Positions 45,609-53,070 of a DNA stretch of 64,000 bases are shown here, one piece after another. The notes below the pieces were generated by a model. The model saw nothing but the letters and a program-made list of their open reading frames with translations. It was not told the DNA's origin and searched no databases. The first letter of the stretch is position 1, and the number at the start of each line of letters is the position of its first letter. A program made the position numbers and the translations under genes. Where the stretch lies: contig DOQR01000004.1 of assembly GCA_003514385.1 (NCBI GenBank), positions 49,239 to 113,238 on the forward strand, read 5' to 3'. The DNA is from Oscillospiraceae bacterium. Its GTDB lineage: Bacteria > Bacillota > Clostridia > Oscillospirales > Acutalibacteraceae.

Positions 45609-46499
45609 ATGGCAAAAGATGTGCTTTTCAAAACGATGACTTTCGGCGGCTTCAACAAAGAAGATGTCCTTGAATATATTCGTGCTCAGCAGACTCAGCT
45701 TACAGATACGCAGAAAAAGCTCAAGGAGACCGAAGAGAACGCCGCAGCGGCTTCAAAGCGGACAAGAGAGCTTGAAACTCTTCTTTCGGAGCAGCAGACC
45801 CGCACTGAGGAATACTTTGCGCTGAGTGAGGAATATGCAAAGAAGATATTCGCCCTTGAAGACGAAGTCAATTCCCTCAATGAGAAGCTCAACAGCGTTG
45901 AAGTCGGCTGTGAGCGCGCCAAGGATGTGGAGGGTCAGATAGGTGCCCTTGTGCTCGATGCGCTGCTTTATTCTGATAAGATAATCCGCAGTGCTAAGGC
46001 ATCAGCAAAGGGCATTTCAAATCAGACCAGGCAGACCATTGAAGAGGCAGCAAGTGGAGTTGACGAGATAGGCGAGGATATTTCGCAGATGTCCGATAAC
46101 TTCGGTGTTGTTGTCGCGTCTCTTGTTTCGAAGATAAATTCGCTCTCAAGCAATCTCAACAGCGTTGCCGATAAGCTTGATACTCAGGATGAAGAAATAG
46201 ACGAGCATCAGTTCACTTTCGGCGAGAACGGCGAAGTCAAACTGCCGAAGCTTACCGATGAAGATTTCGGAGATCCGACCGATCCCGAGATAGAGATATC
46301 CGATGAAGAGATAAATAATCTTGTCAATGTCCTCAATGCAAGCGGCGGACTGGATTTGAAATTTACTTCGCCCGATGAAGACTCAAAAAACGTGACCGAA
46401 GATATACATAGCGAAGAAAATACTTCCGACGAGCCTGTTAAAGCCGATGAGGCCGAAGAGATATCGGAGCTGACAAAGAAATTTCTCGGAGAAGACTGA
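45609..46499 (+). CDS. DivIVA-like coiled-coil protein
   Basis: A 296-residue protein starting with VLFKTMTFGGFNKEDVLEYI, which fits the short DivIVA/GpsB-type N-terminal element found in many Clostridia. A coiled coil then covers residues about 25-100 and more helices follow up to 200. The C-terminal third is acidic and unstructured. Its stop overlaps the next ATG by one base. It may be a second DivIVA-like scaffold alongside the 38396 gene; the role is inferred. Confidence 0.75.
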   Translation: MAKDVLFKTMTFGGFNKEDVLEYIRAQQTQLTDTQKKLKETEENAAAASKRTRELETLLSEQQTRTEEYFALSEEYAKKIFALEDEVNSLNEKLNSVEVGCERAKDVEGQIGALVLDALLYSDKIIRSAKASAKGISNQTRQTIEEAASGVDEIGEDISQMSDNFGVVVASLVSKINSLSSNLNSVADKLDTQDEEIDEHQFTFGENGEVKLPKLTDEDFGDPTDPEIEISDEEINNLVNVLNASGGLDLKFTSPDEDSKNVTEDIHSEENTSDEPVKADEAEEISELTKKFLGED

Positions 46500-47029
46500 T
46501 GGCTGAATATAAGATAGACACAAGTGAACTCCGCAAATATTGCGGCAGACTTCGCGCAGGGGACAGAGTGCTGCTTTCCGGCGCTGTCTATACATCGCGC
46601 GATGCGGCGCATAAGCGCATATGCGCATTGCTGGACAGCGGCGAAGAACTTCCGTTTGATTTGAAAGACGCGGCAATTTATTATGCCGGACCTACGCCGA
46701 CGAAGCCCGGTGATGTTATCGGCAGCTGTGGTCCGACTACTTCGAGCCGCATGGATGTCTATGCGCCGAGACTTCTCGACGAGGGACTTTGCTGCATGAT
46801 AGGAAAGGGCGGCAGGAGCGAATCGGTTATCGAGGCGATAAAGCGCAACAATGCCGTATATCTCTGCGCGATAGGCGGCGCGGGTGCGCTTGCCTCAAAG
46901 TGCATAACAAAATGTGAGGAGATAGCGTTCTTTGATCTCGGATGCGAGAGCATCAAGCATCTGGAGTTCAAAGATTTTCCGCTGACTGTAGGCATTGATT
47001 CGCATGGCGGAACGATGTTTGAAAAATAA
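46499..47029 (+). CDS. Fe-S hydro-lyase, fumarase/tartrate dehydratase beta-type subunit
   Basis: A 176-residue protein of the class I fumarase C-terminal domain (FumA C-term/TtdB). Family blocks are LRAGDRVLLSGAVYTSRDAAHKR, AAIYYAGPTPTKPG, IGSCGPTTSSRMD and MIGKGGRS, with FKDFPLTVGIDSHG at the end. The alpha subunit that holds the [4Fe-4S] cluster is not upstream or downstream. It may be encoded elsewhere, or this subunit may pair with a distant gene; the substrate is therefore unknown. Confidence 0.9.
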   Translation: MAEYKIDTSELRKYCGRLRAGDRVLLSGAVYTSRDAAHKRICALLDSGEELPFDLKDAAIYYAGPTPTKPGDVIGSCGPTTSSRMDVYAPRLLDEGLCCMIGKGGRSESVIEAIKRNNAVYLCAIGGAGALASKCITKCEEIAFFDLGCESIKHLEFKDFPLTVGIDSHGGTMFEK

Positions 47030-47043
47030 ATTCAGAAAAACTA

Positions 47044-47072
47044 TTGACAAACCGACTTTTCGGTTATATACT
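47044..47072 (+). promoter_or_regulatory. Near-consensus SigA promoter for the T-box transcript, with palindromic spacer
   Basis: TTGACA (47044-47049), a 17-base spacer, and TATACT (47067-47072). Within the spacer lies a perfect inverted repeat, AACCGA (47050-47055) and TCGGTT (47060-47065) separated by CTTT. The palindrome could be an operator, perhaps for the XRE regulator encoded downstream, since a bound protein would block RNA polymerase. Confidence 0.8.
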
Positions 47073-47078
47073 TTGTAA

Positions 47079-47350
47079 AAACTGAATCTTGCCCATAAAG
47101 GCGATGACGGAGAAAGATTCCGGATAAGTACTGCAGAGAGTCCGTGGTTGGTGAAAACGGATGTATGAACCGGATAATCGAATCACTCCTGAGCAGAGAC
47201 CCAAAAACTTCGAGCGAGTAGGCGTTTCCGTAAGACTGCGTTAAAGTCAAGAGCTTATTGGAGCTTGAGGGTGCTGTAAAAAAAGCACTGAATTTGGGTG
47301 GTACCGCGGTTAACAGCCGCCCCAGACATTTTGTTTGGGGCGGTTTTTTT
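47079..47350 (+). promoter_or_regulatory. T-box riboswitch leader, specifier read as AUC (isoleucine)
   Basis: A tRNA-sensing leader. The T-box sequence TGGGTGGTACCGCGG is at 47295-47309, and the rho-independent terminator is the stem CCGCCCCA (47317-47324) / TGGGGCGG (47336-47343) with a T run to 47350. Stem I shows GATGAC, GGAG, AGAGAGTCCGTGGTTGGTG and the 3' side with GAATCACTCCTGAGC. Pairing GGAG (47109-47112) with CTCC (47186-47189) leaves CGAATCA as the 3' side of the specifier loop. The triplet followed by the conserved A is AUC, so Ile-tRNA is the best reading. UCA (Ser) or CAC (His) would need a different alignment. The T-box itself is certain; the specifier is inference. Confidence 0.93.
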
Positions 47351-47384
47351 ATATTGTATTTTTATTGAGAAGGAGAGTTTAATT

Positions 47385-47963
47385 ATGGAAATTATCATCA
47401 CTGAGATCGCACAGCGAATACGCGACCTGCGCGAGATCATGGGCTACAGCGTGGAAGAGATGGCTCAGGCCGTCGATTGCACTCCGGAAGAATATATTGC
47501 CGCCGAAAATGGCGAAGTCGATTTTTCTTTCACATTTATTTACAAATGCGCCGAGAAGTTCGATGTTGATATGATAGAACTGCTGACCGGTGATAACCCG
47601 AGACTTTCATTCTATTCAATAGTCCGCAAGGGCGAGGGACTGCCGATGAAGCGCCGCACGGGATTCAACTATTCCCACCTCGGCTATCGCTTTAAGGACA
47701 AATATTGCGAGCCCTTCCTTGTAACCGCACCGTATTCGGATGAGGATCAGGATAAGCCCATAACCCTCTCGACCCACGAGGGACAGGAATTTGATTATAT
47801 TATCAGCGGTAGCCTCAAAGTAGCATTTGAGGATCATGTTGAGATACTCAACGCCGGCGACGCCGTACTTTATAATTCCGCTCACGGTCACGGAATGATT
47901 GCGACCGGCGGCGAGGACTGCGTTTTTCTTGCAATAATCCTCAAGAAAACGGAGAAGAAATAA
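47385..47963 (+). CDS. XRE-family regulator with C-terminal cupin domain
   Basis: A 192-residue protein. Residues about 1-65 form a helix-turn-helix of the XRE type (EIAQRIRDLREIMGYSVEEMA). A cupin covers about 75-185, with HEGQEFDYIISGSLKVAFE and HGHGMIATGG holding putative metal/ligand-binding histidines. Such proteins bind a small ligand through the cupin and regulate nearby genes. It is the first gene after the T-box, followed by an acyl-CoA ligase. AGGAGAG precedes ATG 47385; the frame reading in from 47298 overlaps the T-box terminator and is not a start. Confidence 0.88.
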   Translation: MEIIITEIAQRIRDLREIMGYSVEEMAQAVDCTPEEYIAAENGEVDFSFTFIYKCAEKFDVDMIELLTGDNPRLSFYSIVRKGEGLPMKRRTGFNYSHLGYRFKDKYCEPFLVTAPYSDEDQDKPITLSTHEGQEFDYIISGSLKVAFEDHVEILNAGDAVLYNSAHGHGMIATGGEDCVFLAIILKKTEKK

Positions 47964-48001
47964 AATCATTATTCAACACTCAACGAAGGGACTCTTAACA
48001 T

Positions 48002-49657
48002 ATGCTTGATTTAAATAAAAACTTTGTGGATGAGGTATATGACGAAAACGGACATGTAGTTGATTATACCCTCAAATGCCCTGAAAATTTCAATTTCGCT
48101 TATGATGTTGTCGATGCCATCGCGGCTGCCGAACCGGACAAACGTGCGCTCCTCTGGTGCAACCCGGCGGGTGAAGAGAGAATATTCACTTATGGCGACC
48201 TGAAATATTACAGCGATAAGACTGCAAATATGCTGCGCGAAAAGGGCATCAAGAAGGGCGACATGGTCATGGTTATCCTCAAGCGTCACTACCAGTTCTG
48301 GTTCACCATTCTCGCTCTGCACAAACTCGGCGCGGTTATTATCCCCGCAACATTCATGCTGCAGAAGCATGATATCGTCTACAGAGCGAACGCCGCTACA
48401 ATAAAGGCGGTTGTTTGCACAGGCGACGGCGACATTGCCGAGCAGGTCGATGAGGCTCTGCCGGAGTGTCCCTCGATAGAGACGAGAATCATCGTCAACG
48501 GCAAGCGTGACGGTTGGGATGACTTCATGACTGACATGGAAAAAGCCGATTCGCATCTCGAAAGAGTTGATACGAAATATTATGAACCCATGATAGTCTA
48601 TTTCTCGTCCGGCACCACCGGCAACCCCAAGATGGCTATGCACGCGCATACATATGCCCTCGCGCATCTGACTACCGCCAAGTATTGGCACGATGTCACC
48701 GCAGACAGCATCCATCTGACGATAGCCGATACCGGCTGGGGCAAAGCGGTCTGGGGCAAGCTTTACGGCGAGATGTTTATGGAGAGCTGCGTTTTTGTCT
48801 ATGACTATGACAAGTTCCACGCATCCGAGATTCTTTCGATACTTGAAAAGTACAAAATCACCAGCCTCTGCTGCCCGCCCACGATGTTCAGATTTATGCT
48901 TCAGGAGGATGTGTCTTCCTATGATCTGAGCTCTCTGAAATACTGCACCATCGCAGGCGAAGCCCTCAACCCCGATGTTTTCAACAAGTGGTATGAGGAG
49001 ACAGGGATAAAGCTTATGGAGGGCTTCGGTCAGACGGAGACCACCTTGCTTATTGCAAACCGCGTCGGCATGGAGCCGAAGCCGGGCTCTATGGGTAAGC
49101 CTATGCCGCACTACGATGTGGATATCGTCGACGAGGACGGCAAGCCCGTGCCGCCCGGTGTCACCGGCGAGATTGTCGTTCATACCGAGCCGAAGGTTCC
49201 TTTCGGACTCTTCAAGGGCTATTACCGCGACGAGAAGAAGACCGCCGAGGCGTGGCACGACGGACTCTATCATACCGGCGACACCGCTTGGAAAGACGAG
49301 GACGGCTATTACTGGTATGTCGGCAGAACCGATGATGTTATAAAGTCCTCCGGCTACAGAATAGGACCGTTCGAGATCGAGAGCGTTCTTACCGAGCATC
49401 CGTCGGTTCTTGAGTGCGCTGTAACCGGTCTTCCCGATCCGATAAGAGGCAATGTCGTCAAGGCAACTATCGTCCTCAAGCCAGGATTTGAGGGCTCTGA
49501 GGAGCTGAAAAAAGAGCTTCAGACCTATGTCAAGAAAGAGACCGCGCCCTATAAATATCCCAGAGTCATCGAGTTTGTCGATTCTCTTCCCAAGACCGTC
49601 AACGGCAAGATCAGACGCACTGAGATAAGAGCGAACGATCTGAGAAAATTAAAGTGA
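48002..49657 (+). CDS. AMP-forming acyl-CoA synthetase (ANL superfamily)
   Basis: A 551-residue adenylate-forming ligase. The P-loop-like motif is VYFSSGTTGNPKMAM, motif II is EGFGQTETTLL, motif III contains YHTGDTAWKDEDGYYWYVGR, and the catalytic Lys is in KTVNGKIRRTEI near the C-terminus. It resembles acetyl-CoA and medium-chain acyl-CoA synthetases. The substrate is not determined. Because it is under a T-box read as Ile, a branched-chain acid such as 2-methylbutyrate is a natural guess. Confidence 0.9.
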   Translation: MLDLNKNFVDEVYDENGHVVDYTLKCPENFNFAYDVVDAIAAAEPDKRALLWCNPAGEERIFTYGDLKYYSDKTANMLREKGIKKGDMVMVILKRHYQFWFTILALHKLGAVIIPATFMLQKHDIVYRANAATIKAVVCTGDGDIAEQVDEALPECPSIETRIIVNGKRDGWDDFMTDMEKADSHLERVDTKYYEPMIVYFSSGTTGNPKMAMHAHTYALAHLTTAKYWHDVTADSIHLTIADTGWGKAVWGKLYGEMFMESCVFVYDYDKFHASEILSILEKYKITSLCCPPTMFRFMLQEDVSSYDLSSLKYCTIAGEALNPDVFNKWYEETGIKLMEGFGQTETTLLIANRVGMEPKPGSMGKPMPHYDVDIVDEDGKPVPPGVTGEIVVHTEPKVPFGLFKGYYRDEKKTAEAWHDGLYHTGDTAWKDEDGYYWYVGRTDDVIKSSGYRIGPFEIESVLTEHPSVLECAVTGLPDPIRGNVVKATIVLKPGFEGSEELKKELQTYVKKETAPYKYPRVIEFVDSLPKTVNGKIRRTEIRANDLRKLK

Positions 49658-50167
49658 TTTGCTGATTTCCATTCGGCGTATAACTCCGCAGGCGATGCGG
49701 CTGCCGAATGTATCGGTTGAAGTGAAAGTGTCGGGGGAACTGTGAACTATCACGGTTCTCCCTTCTACTTGGCGTGGAATAAAGCGGTCGGTGTAGGTCG
49801 CCATATATGCGTAGCCGTTGTTCGAGAAAATACTCGGCAGGTCGCCCATATGCCCGGGATGATTCTGCGTGCTTTTTATATTTGTATCATGCCGTTCGGG
49901 CGATACTTCAAGCTCGACATTCGTGTTTTTCAAATGCATTCCGGCGCTTGTGAATGCCTCGGGCTCGCACACTGCGCCGGCGTGAATATGAACTGCGAAC
50001 GGCTCGTTTCTTGTCGGCATACCTGTGAGCTCTATTTCGACCATTGTTCCGTCGAGCCAAGGATAAAATCTCGCCGTGCCGGACATATCCGGAACGCTGC
50101 TGTTTCCCTTTATATCTGCCTGAAAATAGTAATAATCCGACAGCGTGTCGGAAGCTTTGTTAAACAT
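49649..50167 (-). CDS. sodC: Cu/Zn superoxide dismutase-like protein, no signal peptide
   Basis: A 172-residue protein. Cu-type ligands appear at H60 and H62 (FAVHIHAG), H78 (AGMH), H142 (VIVHSS); Zn-type ligands at H103, H106 and D109 (NHPGHMGDLP); the conserved Arg157 (SRIACGV) and a likely disulfide Cys67-Cys160 are also present. So the metal set looks complete. There is no export signal, unlike most bacterial SodC, and the host looks anaerobic. It overlaps the acyl-CoA ligase by 9 bases on the opposite strand. A non-enzymatic SOD-like role remains possible. Confidence 0.85.
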   Translation of the reverse strand: MFNKASDTLSDYYYFQADIKGNSSVPDMSGTARFYPWLDGTMVEIELTGMPTRNEPFAVHIHAGAVCEPEAFTSAGMHLKNTNVELEVSPERHDTNIKSTQNHPGHMGDLPSIFSNNGYAYMATYTDRFIPRQVEGRTVIVHSSPDTFTSTDTFGSRIACGVIRRMEISKSL

Positions 50168-50220
50168 TTTGTTTCCTCCTGCGGGTATATTTGCTCCGAG
50201 AAGAAGCGCTATATTATATG

Positions 50221-50258
50221 AAAAATCACCCCTCAGCGTTAATGCCGAGAGGTGATTT
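50221..50258 (-). terminator. Terminator after the secreted metallophosphoesterase
   Basis: A 15-base-pair stem (50223-50237 with 50244-50258, two G-U pairs), loop of six bases, followed on the minus strand by TTTTTC. Confidence 0.88.
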
Positions 50259-50266
50259 GACTATTT

Positions 50267-51610
50267 TTAGAAGATAATATCGCGAAGTTCGAAAATTCTA
50301 TTTGCAAAGAAGCGATATATTTTCTGAAGCAGACTGTCTTTATATTCCGTTTTTGACGGCGCGGATTTTGTCAGCTCATAGGAGTCAAATATTTCATTCG
50401 TGTCGCTTCGCAGAGCTTTTATCGAAATCTTGCCCTCTGAGAAGTTCAGCAAGACATATGTCGGAGTGCGAAGCTGAATACATTTTTCTGCGTACCACGG
50501 AGTTTTGTCGGGCTGACCGTCATAGTTGCAGCCGGAAGCAGTGTTCGCTTCAATATAGAGCGTTCCGCCGCTTTTTACTTTTTCGTTGCCACGCATGAGT
50601 GCAGAACGGGTGTATATATGATCGTGCCCGCTCAACACGAGATCGATGTCGTATTTGTCAAACATCTTTGAAAACAGCGGACGATAGAATTTATCCTCTT
50701 CCTTGCGGCTGTAGATGCTGTAGTGCATAACAACTACGCGCCACAGGGCATCGGGATAGAACTCCATGGCTTCTTTTATCAGCTCTTCATGGTCATAGGT
50801 CAGCACATTGTTTGAGTTGAGCACGATGAACAACGCTTCGCCGCGCTTGAAATAGTAGCCCTTGCCCGCCGGACATTGAAGAAGCTCGCGGTCGAATCTG
50901 TTCGGGTTGTTGCTCCTTATTGAATAGAGCGGATAGTAGAAATCGTGGTTGCCTATGGTTGTAGCTACAGGGATGGAACGCATCAATTCGGGATTATAGA
51001 AAAGGTTATATTGAGCTTGAGTTATGCCTGTTTCGACCTGATCTCCTGCGGAGATTATGAGTGAGATATCCGGCTCATACTTTACCGCCGCCTCGAGTGT
51101 GTTGTTCCAGCCGAGCGAATCGTGCTTGAGAACTTCATCGAGCTTTCTGTCACCCGAACGGCCGATCTGCGTGTCGGAGACAAAGAGAACATTGTATTCT
51201 TTGTCGCTGTCTGTGTTGAACGAATATGTTTTCGACCATTTGCCGTTTTCGGCAACTCTGTAATAGTAAGTGGTGTTGCTCTTGAGATTTTCTGCGGTCA
51301 CATCGTTCTTCCATCCGTAGAGAACAGTGTGCGTGCGCTCGACTTTCAGAAATTTTCCGTTTTTCATCGAACTGTCCGTTGCAATTTCAAACATTACTAC
51401 GCAGTCCTTGGTCGGCGAGAGCCATGTGAAATTCATGCTCGACGGGTCGCTTCCCGGAAACATGGAAACTGCCGAAGCGTCATTTTTGAGCCTGTCCCAA
51501 TTTTCGTCCCATTCCTCAGCTGTTGCCGCGAACGAGCAGGGGAGAAGAACTGAGCAGAAAAGGAGTATCGCCAACAGAACAGAGAGTATGCGCGTTGACC
51601 TTTGTTTCAT
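50267..51610 (-). CDS. Secreted purple-acid-phosphatase-like metallophosphoesterase
   Basis: A 447-residue secreted protein. The signal peptide is MKQRSTRILSVLLAILLF (cleavage after CSFAA likely). A fibronectin-III-like domain follows, then the phosphoesterase core with FVSDTQIG, ISAGDQVETG, TTIGNHDFYY, VVMHYSIYS and LSGHDHIYTR. The motifs match the purple acid phosphatase family; the substrate is unknown. ATG 51610 follows AAAGGTG; a longer frame from 51745 adds sequence before the signal peptide that I reject. Related to the leaderless 17432 gene. Confidence 0.86.
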   Translation of the reverse strand: MKQRSTRILSVLLAILLFCSVLLPCSFAATAEEWDENWDRLKNDASAVSMFPGSDPSSMNFTWLSPTKDCVVMFEIATDSSMKNGKFLKVERTHTVLYGWKNDVTAENLKSNTTYYYRVAENGKWSKTYSFNTDSDKEYNVLFVSDTQIGRSGDRKLDEVLKHDSLGWNNTLEAAVKYEPDISLIISAGDQVETGITQAQYNLFYNPELMRSIPVATTIGNHDFYYPLYSIRSNNPNRFDRELLQCPAGKGYYFKRGEALFIVLNSNNVLTYDHEELIKEAMEFYPDALWRVVVMHYSIYSRKEEDKFYRPLFSKMFDKYDIDLVLSGHDHIYTRSALMRGNEKVKSGGTLYIEANTASGCNYDGQPDKTPWYAEKCIQLRTPTYVLLNFSEGKISIKALRSDTNEIFDSYELTKSAPSKTEYKDSLLQKIYRFFANRIFELRDIIF

Positions 51611-51770
51611 ATAATCACCTTTCTTATAAAAGTTATGTTCAAATTTCGCCCAGAAAATCGGTGCATATATGGGCAAAACAAAGATTTTTTGCAGGATATA
51701 GCTTTTTAGCTTGCAAAATCGAGCGGAATATAATAGAATATACAAGATCTTTGTTTACGGAGGAATCAAC

Positions 51771-53030
51771 ATGACTTTTGAATCAATGTCCAAAAAGGAG
51801 CTCGAAGAACTCCAGTCTCAGCTCCTTGAAAAATACAACAGCTTCAAAGCGAAGAATCTCAAGCTTGATATGTCCAGAGGCAAGCCCTGCACCCAGCAGC
51901 TCGACCTTTCTATGGATATGCTCAAGATAAATGATGTTAAATCTTCAACCGGACTTGAGTGCAGAAACTACGGAATTCTCGACGGTATCCCCGAGTGCAA
52001 GGCAATTTTCTCCGAGATGCTTGAAGTCGCGGATAAGAATGTCATAGTCATGGGCAACTCGAGTCTCAATGTCATGTTTGATTTTATTGCGCAGTGCATG
52101 ACCCACGGCGCAGGCGACAAACCCTGGATGCAGCAGGGAAAGATAAAGTTTTTATGCCCCGTTCCCGGATATGACAGACACTTCGGCATCTGCGAATATT
52201 TCGGTATTGAGATGATAAACGTCCCGCTTGTCAAGGGCGGCCCCGATATGGAGCTTGTCGAAGAGCTTATAAAAGACAGCAGCGTAAAGGGTATGTTCTG
52301 CGTGCCGAAATACGCTAACCCTGACGGAACAACATATTCCGACGAGACCGTCCGCCGCATAGCGGCTCTCAAACCCGCCGCGAACGATTTCAGAATAATC
52401 TGGGATAACGCTTATATCGTCCATGACCTCAGAGAGACTCCCGACAAGCTTCTCAATATTTTCCCTGAGTGCGAGAAGAACTCGACTGAAGATATGGTTA
52501 TAGAGGTCGTTTCAACCTCGAAAGTCACATTCAGCGGCGCGGGCATTGCCGCACTTGCCGCCTCCGACAAGAATGTTGCGATGATAAAGAACCGCATGAA
52601 GACGCAGACCATCGGCTATGATAAAATAAACCAGCTGCGCCATGCGAAGTTCCTTAAAAATATGGATGGCGTCAGAGCGCATATGAAGAAGCATGCCGCC
52701 ATAATTGCGCCCAAGTTTGATGTTGTGCTCAAGGCGTTCAACACTGAGCTCGGCGGCAAGGGTATCGCCGAATGGACCAACCCGAACGGCGGATATTTCA
52801 TCAGCCTGAATGTTCTGAGCGGTTGCGCGAAGCGCACAGTCGAGCTTTGCAAAGAGGCGGGCGTGGTGCTCACTCCCGCGGGTGCCACCTATCCTTACGG
52901 CAAAGACCCCGATGATTCAAACATCCGTATTGCACCGACTTTCCCGCCGGTTGAAGAACTTGAGCTTGCCGTTGATCTGCTCTGCACAAGCGTTCAGCTT
53001 GCGGCGGCAGAAAAGCTTCTTGCAGAATAA
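51771..53030 (+). CDS. Aspartate-type aminotransferase, class Ic
   Basis: A PLP-dependent fold-type I aminotransferase of the class Ic aspartate group. The N-terminus is MTFESMSKKELEELQSQLLE, with LDMSRGKPCTQQLDLS. The PLP Lys is in VSTSKVTFSGAGIA, and NPNGGYFISLNV and TPAGATYPYGKDPDD are family motifs. ATG 51771 follows ACGGAGGAATC; a longer frame from 51711 is upstream. 419 residues. Probably makes aspartate/oxaloacetate; substrate range not shown. Confidence 0.88.
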   Translation: MTFESMSKKELEELQSQLLEKYNSFKAKNLKLDMSRGKPCTQQLDLSMDMLKINDVKSSTGLECRNYGILDGIPECKAIFSEMLEVADKNVIVMGNSSLNVMFDFIAQCMTHGAGDKPWMQQGKIKFLCPVPGYDRHFGICEYFGIEMINVPLVKGGPDMELVEELIKDSSVKGMFCVPKYANPDGTTYSDETVRRIAALKPAANDFRIIWDNAYIVHDLRETPDKLLNIFPECEKNSTEDMVIEVVSTSKVTFSGAGIAALAASDKNVAMIKNRMKTQTIGYDKINQLRHAKFLKNMDGVRAHMKKHAAIIAPKFDVVLKAFNTELGGKGIAEWTNPNGGYFISLNVLSGCAKRTVELCKEAGVVLTPAGATYPYGKDPDDSNIRIAPTFPPVEELELAVDLLCTSVQLAAAEKLLAE

Positions 53031-53039
53031 ATTGATAGA

Positions 53040-53070
53040 AAGAGCTGTCCTCGGGCGGCTCTTTTTTATT
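53040..53070 (+). terminator. Terminator after the aminotransferase
   Basis: Arms AAGAGCTGTCC (53040-53050) and GGGCGGCTCTT (53053-53063), allowing G-U pairs, followed by TTTTATTTT. It overlaps the end of the convergent CARF-nuclease gene and may end both transcripts. Confidence 0.7.

Noticed and set aside
47183..47189. Specifier read as UCA (Ser) or CAC (His)
   Set aside because: Both readings leave the base after the triplet as C or T, whereas T-boxes keep a purine there that meets tRNA U33. AUC followed by A fits better, though it is not proven.
48011..49399. A 462-codon open frame on the minus strand opposite the acyl-CoA ligase
   Set aside because: It is fully antisense to a well-conserved enzyme, has no family motifs and reflects codon bias; the same holds for long antisense frames at 42678-43751, 40043-40984 and 15411-16163.
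51686..51717. Inverted repeat TTTTGCA...TGCAAAA between the divergent phosphoesterase and aminotransferase genes
   Set aside because: The arms are short and AT-rich with a long spacer, so chance pairing is likely; no operator evidence.
50267..51745. Longer 492-residue start for the secreted phosphoesterase
   Set aside because: The extra 45 residues precede a clear signal peptide and the ribosome site is placed before ATG 51610.
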